In this document: positions 26,200 to 34,362 of the stretch, piece after piece | Numbering within the stretch: the first letter of the stretch is position 1 | Layout: every line of letters begins with the position of its first letter | DNA from: an uncultured Lachnospiraceae bacterium | GTDB taxonomy: Bacteria; Bacillota; Clostridia; Lachnospirales; Lachnospiraceae | Reading direction: 5' to 3' | DNA length: 64,000 nucleotides | NCBI GenBank assembly: GCA_934293575.1 | Contig: CAKQYU010000005.1 | Span: 62,001-126,000, forward strand | Translations under genes and position numbers: made by a program | The notes under the pieces: model-generated | The model's database searches: none | What the model was told of the DNA's origin: nothing | What the model saw: only the letters and a program-made list of their open reading frames with translations

Positions 26200-27228
26200 A
26201 TGAATACGTTTTTTTATGATAAAAGGATAAGTGGGGTATTGGGTATTTTGCCTGAAACCGTAAAATATTACGAAGACGAATTAATTGATGGGTTTAGTAA
26301 ACGAAATCAAATGATTAAAAAAAATATGGGTTATGGAAAAAGATATCATGCAAAACCGACTACTACTACTGCTGATTTATGTATGAGTGGATTGCAGTAT
26401 TTGTTCGATAAAAAATTAATCGACAAAGAGGATATTTCTGCTATTATTGTGGCAACTTTTACCCCCGATTATTTTGTGCCACAAATATCGACATTGATTC
26501 ATCAGGGCTTTGGATTTTCAAGTGATGTATTTAATTTGGATATATGGGCTGGTTGTAGCGGGTATGTGGAAGGATTATTGCAGGCATTTTTGTTTTTAGA
26601 AACCAATCCTCAAAAAAAAGTATTATTGTTTACTGGAGATGTTATAAATCGAATGGAAGAAACCATTTACAAATATGAAGAACCATATTATGGTGGTGAT
26701 GGGGCGAGTATTTCCATTGTTGAAAATTCACCATCACAAAAAATTCCATTTTTGTTGATGTGTGATGGAAAAGGGAAAGATTTGATTACATTTCAACAGG
26801 GAGCATTTGCAGATATTTATCATCAAAAATTAGTTAGTACTGTACAGAACAATCCAATGGAATCATTTCGATATTTTCAAGAAAAAGTACCAAACCTTAT
26901 AGAACGATTGTTAGAGTATGGTTCTATTAAGAAAGAAGATATTGATCATTATTTTCTGATTCACGCAAACAAATTGGCAGTGTTGAAAATGGCAGATCGA
27001 CTGCAGATAAGCAGAGAAGCGGTATCTTCTGATATAGTAGAAAAATATGGCGATATAAGTGCTTCTCTTAATCCAGTTTCCATTATTGACTATTATGGAG
27101 AAAAAATGCTGAAAAAACAAACCCAAAAAGTGGTTTTATGCGGATATGGGGCTGGTGCCAGATGGGGAGCCACCGTTATGGATATTGGAAATATGAATTT
27201 TTGTGAAAATTATTATACGGATTTATAA
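26200..27228 (+). CDS. KAS4: FabH-like protein with altered triad
   Basis: A 342-residue FabH-like protein. Cys119 is kept (WAGCSGYVEG). At the His position it has Ile254 with His255 next to it (YFLIHANK against ILHQAQK in KAS2), and the Asn is Asp285 (YGDISASL against YGNSSGSV). A Cys-only active site could still do acyl transfer without decarboxylative condensation. It is paralogous to KAS3 and KAS5 (MGYGKR, FTPDYFVPQ, FCE tail). It lies 9 bases after KAS3 and 12 before ACP5, so a KAS3/KAS4/KAS5 assembly is possible. Confidence 0.75.
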   Translation: MNTFFYDKRISGVLGILPETVKYYEDELIDGFSKRNQMIKKNMGYGKRYHAKPTTTTADLCMSGLQYLFDKKLIDKEDISAIIVATFTPDYFVPQISTLIHQGFGFSSDVFNLDIWAGCSGYVEGLLQAFLFLETNPQKKVLLFTGDVINRMEETIYKYEEPYYGGDGASISIVENSPSQKIPFLLMCDGKGKDLITFQQGAFADIYHQKLVSTVQNNPMESFRYFQEKVPNLIERLLEYGSIKKEDIDHYFLIHANKLAVLKMADRLQISREAVSSDIVEKYGDISASLNPVSIIDYYGEKMLKKQTQKVVLCGYGAGARWGATVMDIGNMNFCENYYTDL

Positions 27229-27239
27229 GGAGAATAAGA

Positions 27240-27470
27240 ATGGAACAAATTAAAGAATTATTGATGACAATAAGACCAGAATTTAATTTTGAAACAAGTG
27301 ATAATTATATTGAAGATGGATATTTGGATTCACTTGATATAACAACTTTGATATCAGTATTAGAGGAAACATATGGAATTGTAATTGATGCACTAGAAAT
27401 AGTGCCGGAAAATTTTTATAACACTGCAACGATTATCAATCTTGTGAGGAAAAGTGGAGGAGAGGTCTGA
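27240..27470 (+). CDS. Carrier protein ACP5 (PCP-like)
   Basis: A 76-residue carrier closely related to ACP4: both share the opening pattern xxxxIxPEFNxE, the GYLDSLDI / ALLDSYDV site with Ser31, and the end KSGGEV / KNGGSV. AAGGAG precedes the ATG. It lies 2 bases before KAS5, so ACP5-KAS5 and ACP4-KAS3 look like a duplicated module. Confidence 0.87.
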   Translation: MEQIKELLMTIRPEFNFETSDNYIEDGYLDSLDITTLISVLEETYGIVIDALEIVPENFYNTATIINLVRKSGGEV

Positions 27471-27472
27471 TT

Positions 27473-28537
27473 ATGCAGTTTGTGTTCAAGGGGAAAAAAA
27501 TAACTGGTATGTTGGGGGTTTTGCCAGAAAATGAGTATTTGTTTGAAGATGAAACTCGTGATTTTTCATCAAGTCATGCAAGGCGATTGAAAAAGATAAT
27601 GGGATATGGAAAGCGAAGAAGAGTGAAAAAAGATACAACTACCTCTGATTTGTGTATCTTTGGTATGAATTACCTTTTAGAGAATGATTTGATAAAGAAA
27701 GAAGATGTAGGTGCGATTATTGTCAGTACAATGACTCCGGATTATTTTCTTCCACATGTGAGCAACATTGTTCACGGAGAATGTGGATTTTCTGATGAAG
27801 TTGTATGTTTAGATATTCCTCAAGCCTGTACAGGTTTTTTACTGGGCTTACTTCAGGCATTCATGTTGCTGGATCATATGAAGGATAAAAAAGTAGTTGT
27901 ATTTACAGCCGATGTATTGAATCGCAAAATATACGATGAAGAAGTTTTTACGGAGCCACCATTTGGAGGGGATGCTGCTACAGTTACAATTGTTGAAAAT
28001 GATGGGGCAGCTGAAGATATCTATTTTGACATTCGAATGGATGGAAAGGACAGAAATTGTTTGATTATGCCAACGGGTGGATTTCGTATGCCATGGACCG
28101 AGTCTGATGAAAAGGTAGATATTGGTGATGGCATTTTAAGGGATGCAAATCGATTAAATATGGATGGCTCGACTGTATTTAATTTTGTACAACAGAAGGT
28201 ACCTCCTTTAATTGATGATTTAATGAAATTTGCAAATAAGTCAAAGGAAGATATGGATTGGTTTTTATTCCATCAGCCTAATAAATTTATGCTTCAAAAA
28301 CTTGCAGAAAAATTAGGCGTTCCATATGAAAAAATGTTTATGAATATTGTTGAAGAATATGGAAATTCCAGTGGTTCTGTAATTGGAATTAATATTGTTC
28401 ATAATTTGGGCTCCAAGCTTGAAGATGATTTGTATGAGTGCTGTTTATCCGCTTTTGGTGGAGGGTTGTCATGGGGAGCCCTGGTAATGCAGCTTGGAAA
28501 CATGGATTTTTGTGAGATGATAGAAAGTAATCTATAA
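27473..28537 (+). CDS. KAS5: FabH-like 3-oxoacyl-carrier synthase with intact triad
   Basis: A 354-residue KAS III with the full triad: Cys119 (IPQACTGFLLG), His267 (FLFHQPNK) and Asn298 (YGNSSGSV). It is the only complete member of the KAS3/4/5 subfamily. Expected role: condensation of an acyl or aminoacyl primer with malonyl-ACP, or acyl transfer, probably acting with ACP5, KAS3 and KAS4. The tail NMDFCEM is shared with its paralogues. The ATG follows GGAGAGG, 2 bases after the ACP5 stop. Confidence 0.87.
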   Translation: MQFVFKGKKITGMLGVLPENEYLFEDETRDFSSSHARRLKKIMGYGKRRRVKKDTTTSDLCIFGMNYLLENDLIKKEDVGAIIVSTMTPDYFLPHVSNIVHGECGFSDEVVCLDIPQACTGFLLGLLQAFMLLDHMKDKKVVVFTADVLNRKIYDEEVFTEPPFGGDAATVTIVENDGAAEDIYFDIRMDGKDRNCLIMPTGGFRMPWTESDEKVDIGDGILRDANRLNMDGSTVFNFVQQKVPPLIDDLMKFANKSKEDMDWFLFHQPNKFMLQKLAEKLGVPYEKMFMNIVEEYGNSSGSVIGINIVHNLGSKLEDDLYECCLSAFGGGLSWGALVMQLGNMDFCEMIESNL

Positions 28538-28594
28538 AACCATTCTAATTAATGTAGTGAGAGTGTGTAAAGTTTTATTTTGGGAGAATGAAAA

Positions 28595-28711
28595 TTGAAA
28601 TATAAAAAAGTAGTTGTAATCGGTTCTAATACAATTGCTGTTGAATGTGTAAGGATTTTATTTAAGGAATATCGTATTGAAGATTTGGCTGTAGCGGAAT
28701 ATTTGTTGTAA
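28595..28711 (+). pseudogene. Truncated remnant with a Rossmann-like N-terminus
   Basis: A 38-codon reading frame with a TTG start and GGGAG ribosome site upstream. It encodes KKVVVIGSNTIAVECVRIL, which looks like the first strand-helix of a formyltransferase-like or NAD(P)-binding protein, then stops at 28709-28711. A working protein would be far longer. It probably marks a gene lost from the block between KAS5 and GNAT3. Family assignment is tentative. Confidence 0.45.
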
Positions 28712-28746
28712 AACAGGAGCGTTTTGTTAAAGGGGTCATATGTTGA

Positions 28747-29547
28747 ATGAGTAATAAAAACGATAAAATAAATGATATAATTAGTCATTGTATTGGAAAA
28801 TCCAATAGAACAAATTGTTACTTGTCCTATTCCCAGGTTGAAGAGATACTACAAGCAGGTAGAAGTCAACTTATAGTAGGAGCAAATGTAGTGTATCTTT
28901 TAGTGCCTAATGATAATTATAATGAGTTGATTTTTTTTGCATACGATAATGCGCTTAATATGATTGAAAATCAGGATTTGTTGCTAAAAAATTTATCTTC
29001 TGAAAAAAAATGTGTGATAAATATTGTTTCTAAGGATGAGTCAAAATACAAAGAGATTGTAGACGCACTTGGTTTTAATTTATATAAAAGGTATGTTAGA
29101 AAAGCAATAAAAACAAAAGAAGATTTTTTTCCGATATTTGAGCATAAAAGTTATGATTTTGTTGATATAAGTGAAATTATGCTGATTCAGAATATGATGA
29201 TGGAAACATTTGATTTAATATCTGATAAAATTCCAAGTAAAGCGGAATTAGAAAAGTTAATTGAACAAAAGTGTATTTTAAAATATTCGGTGGATGATAA
29301 AATTCGGGGATTTTTAATTTATGAACATCAGGGGAAAAGGTCATATTTGCGTATGCTTTGTATACAGGAAGATTTTAGAGGACAAGGAATAGGAAAAATT
29401 CTGTTGAAAAGATATTTTATGTTAGAGGCGAATCATACAGAATTGTTTTATTTATGGGTTGATTCTGAAAATTTGGATGCAATTGGTTTATATGAAAAAA
29501 ATGGTTATATTTCTGATGGTCTAAAACAATATATTTACATAAGATGA
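28747..29547 (+). CDS. GNAT-family N-acyltransferase 3
   Basis: A 266-residue protein. The C-terminal 140 residues are a clear GNAT domain: RMLCIQEDFRGQGIGKILL (motif A, the acyl-CoA pyrophosphate loop) and LWVDSENLDAIGLYEKNGY (motif B). The N-terminal 120 residues are unclassified and resemble those of GNAT2 in layout. It most likely transfers an acyl group from CoA or a carrier protein to an amine. Of the three GNAT-like proteins in the block this is the most canonical. The ribosome site is poor (AAAGGGG), which may reflect the broken gene just upstream. Confidence 0.75.
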   Translation: MSNKNDKINDIISHCIGKSNRTNCYLSYSQVEEILQAGRSQLIVGANVVYLLVPNDNYNELIFFAYDNALNMIENQDLLLKNLSSEKKCVINIVSKDESKYKEIVDALGFNLYKRYVRKAIKTKEDFFPIFEHKSYDFVDISEIMLIQNMMMETFDLISDKIPSKAELEKLIEQKCILKYSVDDKIRGFLIYEHQGKRSYLRMLCIQEDFRGQGIGKILLKRYFMLEANHTELFYLWVDSENLDAIGLYEKNGYISDGLKQYIYIR

Positions 29548-29576
29548 GTTGAACATATACAATAGGAGCTATTAGT

Positions 29577-30530
29577 ATGAATAATCTCGAAATCGTAATG
29601 TACCATTACGTCCGACCAATTAAAAACAGCAAATATCCCAATATCAAGGGGCTGGAACTGGAATTATTCAAGCAGCAATTGGATTTTTTTAAGGCAAATT
29701 TTTCCGTTGTAACAATGGGGGAGGTAATTGACTCCTTGTCCGGAAAATGTACCCTCCCGGATAATGCGGTTCTTTTAACTTTTGATGACGGATACATGGA
29801 TCATTATCAGCATGTGTTTCCATTGTTAAAACAGTATAATATGCAGGGCTCATTTTTTGTTCCGTCCGGTATACTAAAATATGAACAGGTTTTGGACGTC
29901 AATAAGATACATTTTATTCTTGCATGTATGCAGCTTGAGGAGTTGTTGCCAAAGGTTTATGCCATGCTGCGGGAATATCGGGATAAGGGGTATGAGCTGG
30001 AATCGGATGATGTATTGTTTTCTAAATTGGCAGTGGCGAACCGGTGGGATTCCAAGGAAGTTATTTTTGTAAAACGACTGCTACAGTCCTATCTGGATGA
30101 AAGTCTTCGAGGGGAAATGGTAAATCGGTTGTTTGAGGAAGCTGTTGGAGTGCCGGAGCGGGAATTTTCCCATGAGCTTTACGTGAATTTAGAGCAGATT
30201 AAAGAAATGAAGAATGCAGGAATGTATTTTGGATTACACGGAGAGCGGCATTATTGGTTGAATCATTTACCGGTTGATAAGATGAAAGAGGATATTAATA
30301 ACAGTCTGGAATATTTTCGGGATGTAATGGACATGAACTATCTTGCGATGAATTATCCATACGGTGGTTATAATGAGGACGTGTTAGCGTATTGTAAATC
30401 CATTGGTTGTAAGCTTGGATTTTCCGTGGAAGCCAGACATGTGGATTTTGACCGAGATAATCCGTTGGCGGTACCAAGATTAGATACCAATGATTTTCCG
30501 CCGAAGAGTGAAAATTATAAAAATATGTGA
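29577..30530 (+). CDS. NodB-type polysaccharide deacetylase
   Basis: A 317-residue carbohydrate esterase family 4 protein. TFDDGY at 68-73 holds the catalytic base and metal Asp. LHGERHYWL gives the second metal motif (HxxxH), and MNYPYGGYNEDVL is motif 3. There is no signal peptide, so it acts in the cytoplasm, unlike secreted peptidoglycan or chitin deacetylases. In this setting it probably removes an N-acetyl group from a sugar or nucleotide-sugar, freeing an amine for the new acyl or aminoacyl group. That step is inference. AGGAGC precedes the ATG. Confidence 0.8.
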   Translation: MNNLEIVMYHYVRPIKNSKYPNIKGLELELFKQQLDFFKANFSVVTMGEVIDSLSGKCTLPDNAVLLTFDDGYMDHYQHVFPLLKQYNMQGSFFVPSGILKYEQVLDVNKIHFILACMQLEELLPKVYAMLREYRDKGYELESDDVLFSKLAVANRWDSKEVIFVKRLLQSYLDESLRGEMVNRLFEEAVGVPEREFSHELYVNLEQIKEMKNAGMYFGLHGERHYWLNHLPVDKMKEDINNSLEYFRDVMDMNYLAMNYPYGGYNEDVLAYCKSIGCKLGFSVEARHVDFDRDNPLAVPRLDTNDFPPKSENYKNM

Positions 30531-30553
30531 GACAATAAAAGAGGTATAATATT

Positions 30554-31234
30554 ATGAAATGCAAGTACAAAATAGATGGAATCGATGTTTATAAATATAT
30601 TATGCCGGTGATTCGTTCGAATATGTATATTATGCTTGTTGATAATCAAGCATTAATTATTGATCCCAATATAAACGAAGATGCAGTGGATTTGCTAAAG
30701 GATAATCATGTGAAGATGGTTACAATCATTTTGACGCATGAACATTATGACCATATTTCGGGAGTGAATTATTTTCGAAAATATTTCCGGTGTACGGTAA
30801 TTGGTAATGAAAAGTGCAAGGATATGACTGTGGATCCGACAAAGAATATGGCAGCCTTTTTTATGGCAATGTTTATTGATAAATCAGAAGCAGAACGGCA
30901 AAGCGTAAACGATATATTAAGTGAAACCTATAGTTGTAATGTGGATTTGGGATTTATAAACGAGAAGGAATACGTCATTGGATCATTGCATTTATTGTTA
31001 AGGGAAACTCCGGGTCATTCTCCTGGAAGTATATGTATAGAAGTAAATCGTAGTTATGTTTTTTCCGGAGACAGTCTTGTAGATGGAGCTAAAATTATAA
31101 CTAGATTACCGGGCGGAAATAAGAAGGATTATCAAGAGATTACAAGGCCATATTTGGAATCATTAGATGATAATATAATTATATTTCCCGGACATGGAAA
31201 TGAGGGTAAAATAAGTGAATTTAAAATAGGATAG
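30554..31234 (+). CDS. Metallo-beta-lactamase-fold hydrolase
   Basis: A 226-residue MBL-fold enzyme with the metal set THEHYDHISG (HxHxDH), ETPGHSPGSIC, FSGDSLVDG and FPGHGNEG, the glyoxalase II-like arrangement. Such proteins often hydrolyse thioesters. As the last gene of the block it may act as an editing or release thioesterase for the carrier proteins, or it may hydrolyse another ester. AGAGGT lies upstream of the ATG. A strong terminator follows about 110 bases downstream. Confidence 0.78.
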   Translation: MKCKYKIDGIDVYKYIMPVIRSNMYIMLVDNQALIIDPNINEDAVDLLKDNHVKMVTIILTHEHYDHISGVNYFRKYFRCTVIGNEKCKDMTVDPTKNMAAFFMAMFIDKSEAERQSVNDILSETYSCNVDLGFINEKEYVIGSLHLLLRETPGHSPGSICIEVNRSYVFSGDSLVDGAKIITRLPGGNKKDYQEITRPYLESLDDNIIIFPGHGNEGKISEFKIG

Positions 31235-31341
31235 GTACAGATGACATAAGGTGTATTTTCTATATGTTTTTGTACCTTAATATTATTTCGTATTCTTTGT
31301 ATGAATATTTTCTGTTGTGGTAGTTACTGCATAAAACCAAT

Positions 31342-31376
31342 AAAACCATCGTTTTTTCAAAAAACGATGGTTTTTT
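31342..31376 (+). terminator. Strong terminator closing the acyl-modification block
   Basis: AAAACCATCGTTTTTT (31342-31357) pairs with AAAAAACGATGGTTTT (31359-31374), with T runs on the plus strand and A runs before it. The long near-perfect stem ends the 16.5-31.2 kb transcription unit. Confidence 0.85.
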
Positions 31377-31415
31377 CTAAAAAAAAACATATATAATAGT
31401 AAAAAAGGTGATTAT

Positions 31416-32498
31416 ATGAAAGCTTATATTGCAAAAAAATTACCAATTGAATATAAAATTGATAAAGAATTGCTTCGATTATTAGCGGAAGCAAATCAAA
31501 AATACGGAGAATATAAATCGTTACTAAATACATTGGAGTTTGATCCATCATTTTTTCTTGATTCTGTATTGTTAACGGAAAGTTTTAAATCAACACAGAT
31601 AGAGGGAACTCAAATTTCCCAGGATGAAATGTATTACTTAAAATACAAAGACATTACGGACGATAGCCGTGAATTGCAGAATTTGAAGAATGCGATTGAA
31701 TATGCATACAAACAAATTCAGGAAGGAAAAATAATAGATTTTTCCTTGGTTAATGAAATGCATAAAATAATCTTAGATAGTGTAAGAGGTTCAGGCAAGG
31801 AACCGGGAAAAATAAGAACAACACAGAATTGGATTGGTCCGAAGGGCGTGTCTATTGAAGGTGCAACCTTTGTATCACCGATTCCTGAGCAGGTGCCGGA
31901 ATTGCTTATAAATCTTTATGAATATATGAATGATGCTTTTATTGATCCATGTGTAATTAATATAGCATTAGCTCATGCACAATTTGAAACAATTCATGCA
32001 TATAAAGATGGCAATGGAAGATTAGGACGAGCACTGATTCCGGTACAATTAGCATTGCTTGATGAGACTAAACCAATTTTATTTATGTCGGAAATTTTGG
32101 AATTGTATAAGCCTTCATATCAAAGATATTTAATGGAAAGTAGAAAAGGAAATTATGCAGGATATATCAAATTTTTCTTACAGTGTGTAATTGACCAATG
32201 TAGAAATTATATTTATAAATTAAATCGTATAAAAGAAATTTACCATCATGACATGGATATCATTAAAAAAATTAAAGGAAATACCGTGTATCGTATTATG
32301 CCAATTCTTATGCGGCAAATTGTATTTACGAAAAAGGAAGTAGAAAAAATGTCGGGGGCATCGGCTACTACAGTTTCTAAAATTATCAATCAGTTGGTGG
32401 ATTTAGGGGTAATCGAAACAGATACAACAGTTTTGAAAAAAGGATATCGATATCAAAGCATATATAATCTTTTTGTGGCAGAAGACGATGGATGCTAG
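31416..32498 (+). CDS. Fic-family AMP/NMP-transferase with N-terminal inhibitory motif
   Basis: A 360-residue Fic protein. The Fic motif HAYKDGNGRLGR lies at 194-205. The N-terminal inhibitory helix carries STQIEG at 59-64, matching (S/T)xxxE(G/N), where Glu63 would block the ATP site (class II). A C-terminal winged-helix-like part (SGASATTVSKIINQLVDLG) may bind DNA. This is the common FicN-Fic-HTH type in gut bacteria that AMPylates a target, perhaps itself. AAAAAGGTG precedes the ATG. It stands alone after the terminator. Confidence 0.88.
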   Translation: MKAYIAKKLPIEYKIDKELLRLLAEANQKYGEYKSLLNTLEFDPSFFLDSVLLTESFKSTQIEGTQISQDEMYYLKYKDITDDSRELQNLKNAIEYAYKQIQEGKIIDFSLVNEMHKIILDSVRGSGKEPGKIRTTQNWIGPKGVSIEGATFVSPIPEQVPELLINLYEYMNDAFIDPCVINIALAHAQFETIHAYKDGNGRLGRALIPVQLALLDETKPILFMSEILELYKPSYQRYLMESRKGNYAGYIKFFLQCVIDQCRNYIYKLNRIKEIYHHDMDIIKKIKGNTVYRIMPILMRQIVFTKKEVEKMSGASATTVSKIINQLVDLGVIETDTTVLKKGYRYQSIYNLFVAEDDGC

Positions 32499-32724
32499 AA
32501 GATTAGATTCTTGCAATATAATTGATATAATGTTATATTCTAATCAAAGCAGATTTATTCATTTGCAGACGAACGTATTCGTTTTACTTTAGGAATGATT
32601 ATATACACTCGAATATTGGCTGAGTCGTCATCTTTATTCTATTTATTATTTATTTTATTCTCTGCTTTTATTTCAACTATTTTAAAATAAGCAGGGGATA
32701 GGCTCATGTTGTCTCCTGCCATCA

Positions 32725-33024
32725 TTGATTCAGATGTTAGAGATATTGTTATCAAAGAAAAAGAACCGGGAAGTGAAAGAATTACTGGTTAAGAACCATG
32801 GAATGATTATGGAATTACCGGGAACGGAACAGGAGGTAAACAGAATGTGTAATTTAGGGGAAGCGTTATATGAAGATGCGAAGCAGGAAGGAATTGAGCA
32901 AGGAATTGAGTTAAAATCAAAAGAAATTATTACGAATATGTATAAAAAAGGAATGGATATCTCCGAAATAGCCGAATTGGTAGGAAAGGACGAAGAATAT
33001 GTTCGTAAGATATTATTGCAGTGA
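32725..33024 (+). pseudogene. C-terminal fragment of an Rpn/PD-(D/E)XK family gene
   Basis: A 99-codon frame without a credible start (TTG at 32725, no ribosome site). MCNLGEALYEDAKQEGIEQG and the helix-turn-helix-like end MDISEIAELVGKDEEYVRKI match the C-terminal region of Rpn-type recombination-promoting nucleases, usually about 300 residues. The nuclease domain is missing, and the 226 bases upstream hold no coding signal, only AT-rich DNA with short dyads. A decayed gene is the best reading. Confidence 0.6.
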
Positions 33025-33051
33025 CTGAAAATAAAATATTATGAGTAATTG

Positions 33052-33093
33052 AAAATCCCACGGTTTGGTGTTATGAACAAATCGTGGGATTTT
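33052..33093. terminator. Bidirectional terminator
   Basis: AAAATCCCACGGTTTG (33052-33067) pairs with CAAATCGTGGGATTTT (33078-33093), 16 bp with one G-U pair, between convergent genes. A and T flanks on both sides allow use in both directions. Confidence 0.85.
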
Positions 33094-33108
33094 GGTTGGA
33101 ATTGATTA

Positions 33109-34164
33109 TTATCTCTCCATCTTCTTCATCATATCATTCCTTAATCCAAGGAATGTTTTTTCGTCTAATGCATAATCCAGCAGTTTGAGCATGACATTGT
33201 CAAACTGGTTGCTTTCCCATTTACGGTATGGATTTTTTTGATAATCCGGACACAGGTTTTTTACGGTTTTCTGCATTTGTAGAAAGCAGGCATATGAGCG
33301 GTCGGGAAATTCATGAAATATTTCCCATAGCATGTATACATAGTATTTTTCTAAAAACATCCACTCAATGGCATCGTGATTGACACTTTCCTCTTCGGTT
33401 GTTGGATTATCAACAAATAAACCTCTGTTTTTACATTCCAATAGGAAACCTACGGCAATATCCATCTTGTCAAATTGATATTCCTGACTTTTTCTTTGAA
33501 CAGTGCCCTCCGGATTTACAAAATAATGGTACAGTTCATCATCCATTCGATAGTAGGATTTTGCGTAAATAAATGCAAGATAGCAAAAGAAAATGTCTTC
33601 ATATCGGATTTGTTCCGGACAAAAGATATCATTATCAATTAAAAAAGATTTCTTGAAAACTTTATTCCAAAGTGCGGTTAATCCGATTTGTGTTCCGATA
33701 AATTCTTCTTTTGTCTTTGTATCCGTTAAATCATAATACCCCGGCATGCCAAGTTTTTTGACGGAACTGGCATATTGTTCATTCTTAGCCAGATCCCATC
33801 GACATTCTACAAAATCACAATCATATTTCTTGATAGCGGTAAGCATTTTTTGGAACATACGATGATCTACCCAGTCATCGGAATCAACATAACCGATATA
33901 TGGAGCAGAAGCATATTCAAGTGCTACATTACGCGCGGTTCCCTGACGTTTGTTTTCTTCAAAATTAATAACAATAATGTTATCCGTATATTTTGATTCC
34001 ATTTCCGTCAATTTATCCAATGTATGATCTGTTGATGCATCATTTACAAAGATTAATTCCATATTTTCAAAACCAAGCGTTTGATGTTTCAGGCTGTTAA
34101 AACACCGATCTAAATATTGTTCTACATTATAACAGGGAATTATAATACTAATTAATTTATCCAT
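33109..34164 (-). CDS. Family 2 glycosyltransferase
   Basis: A 351-residue GT-A enzyme. It starts LISIIIPCYNVEQYLDRCF, the hallmark of GT2, with ELIFVNDASTDHTLDKL and the metal-binding YVDSDDW. The C-terminal 200 residues are variable. It transfers a sugar from a nucleotide donor. No other polysaccharide genes lie next to it, so it may add a sugar to flagellin, teichoic acid or another surface polymer. A ribosome site (AGGAGAGG) precedes the ATG. It diverges from the LexA-controlled gene. Confidence 0.88.
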   Translation of the reverse strand: MDKLISIIIPCYNVEQYLDRCFNSLKHQTLGFENMELIFVNDASTDHTLDKLTEMESKYTDNIIVINFEENKRQGTARNVALEYASAPYIGYVDSDDWVDHRMFQKMLTAIKKYDCDFVECRWDLAKNEQYASSVKKLGMPGYYDLTDTKTKEEFIGTQIGLTALWNKVFKKSFLIDNDIFCPEQIRYEDIFFCYLAFIYAKSYYRMDDELYHYFVNPEGTVQRKSQEYQFDKMDIAVGFLLECKNRGLFVDNPTTEEESVNHDAIEWMFLEKYYVYMLWEIFHEFPDRSYACFLQMQKTVKNLCPDYQKNPYRKWESNQFDNVMLKLLDYALDEKTFLGLRNDMMKKMER

Positions 34165-34302
34165 GGAAACCCCTCTCCTAAGTTAATGACATAATTGTAT
34201 CATGTAAAAATATAATTGTAACTATTAACTTTATTTTAGGGGGCTTTTAATTTCCCATTTTATAAAATATTCCATAAATCTCCACAACATGACATTTTCA
34301 TA

Positions 34303-34332
34303 TTGACAATAGAACAAATGTTCTGGTATAAT
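34303..34332 (+). promoter_or_regulatory. Strong sigma-A promoter containing a LexA (SOS) box
   Basis: -35 TTGACA (34303-34308), 18-base spacer, -10 TATAAT (34327-34332). Between them lies AGAACAAATGTTCT (34311-34324), a perfect dyad whose core GAAC-AAAT-GTTC fits the Gram-positive LexA/DinR consensus CGAAC-RNRY-GTTYC at all core positions. Repressor bound here would sit between the two boxes. Confidence 0.8.
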
Positions 34333-34362
34333 ACAACCATAATATATTTGGGAGGTATCTGT

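Noticed and set aside
32569..32582. Dyad ACGAA-CGTA-TTCGT as an SOS box
   Set aside because: The half-sites are CGAA/TTCG, not GAAC/GTTC with the LexA spacing, and no gene start follows.
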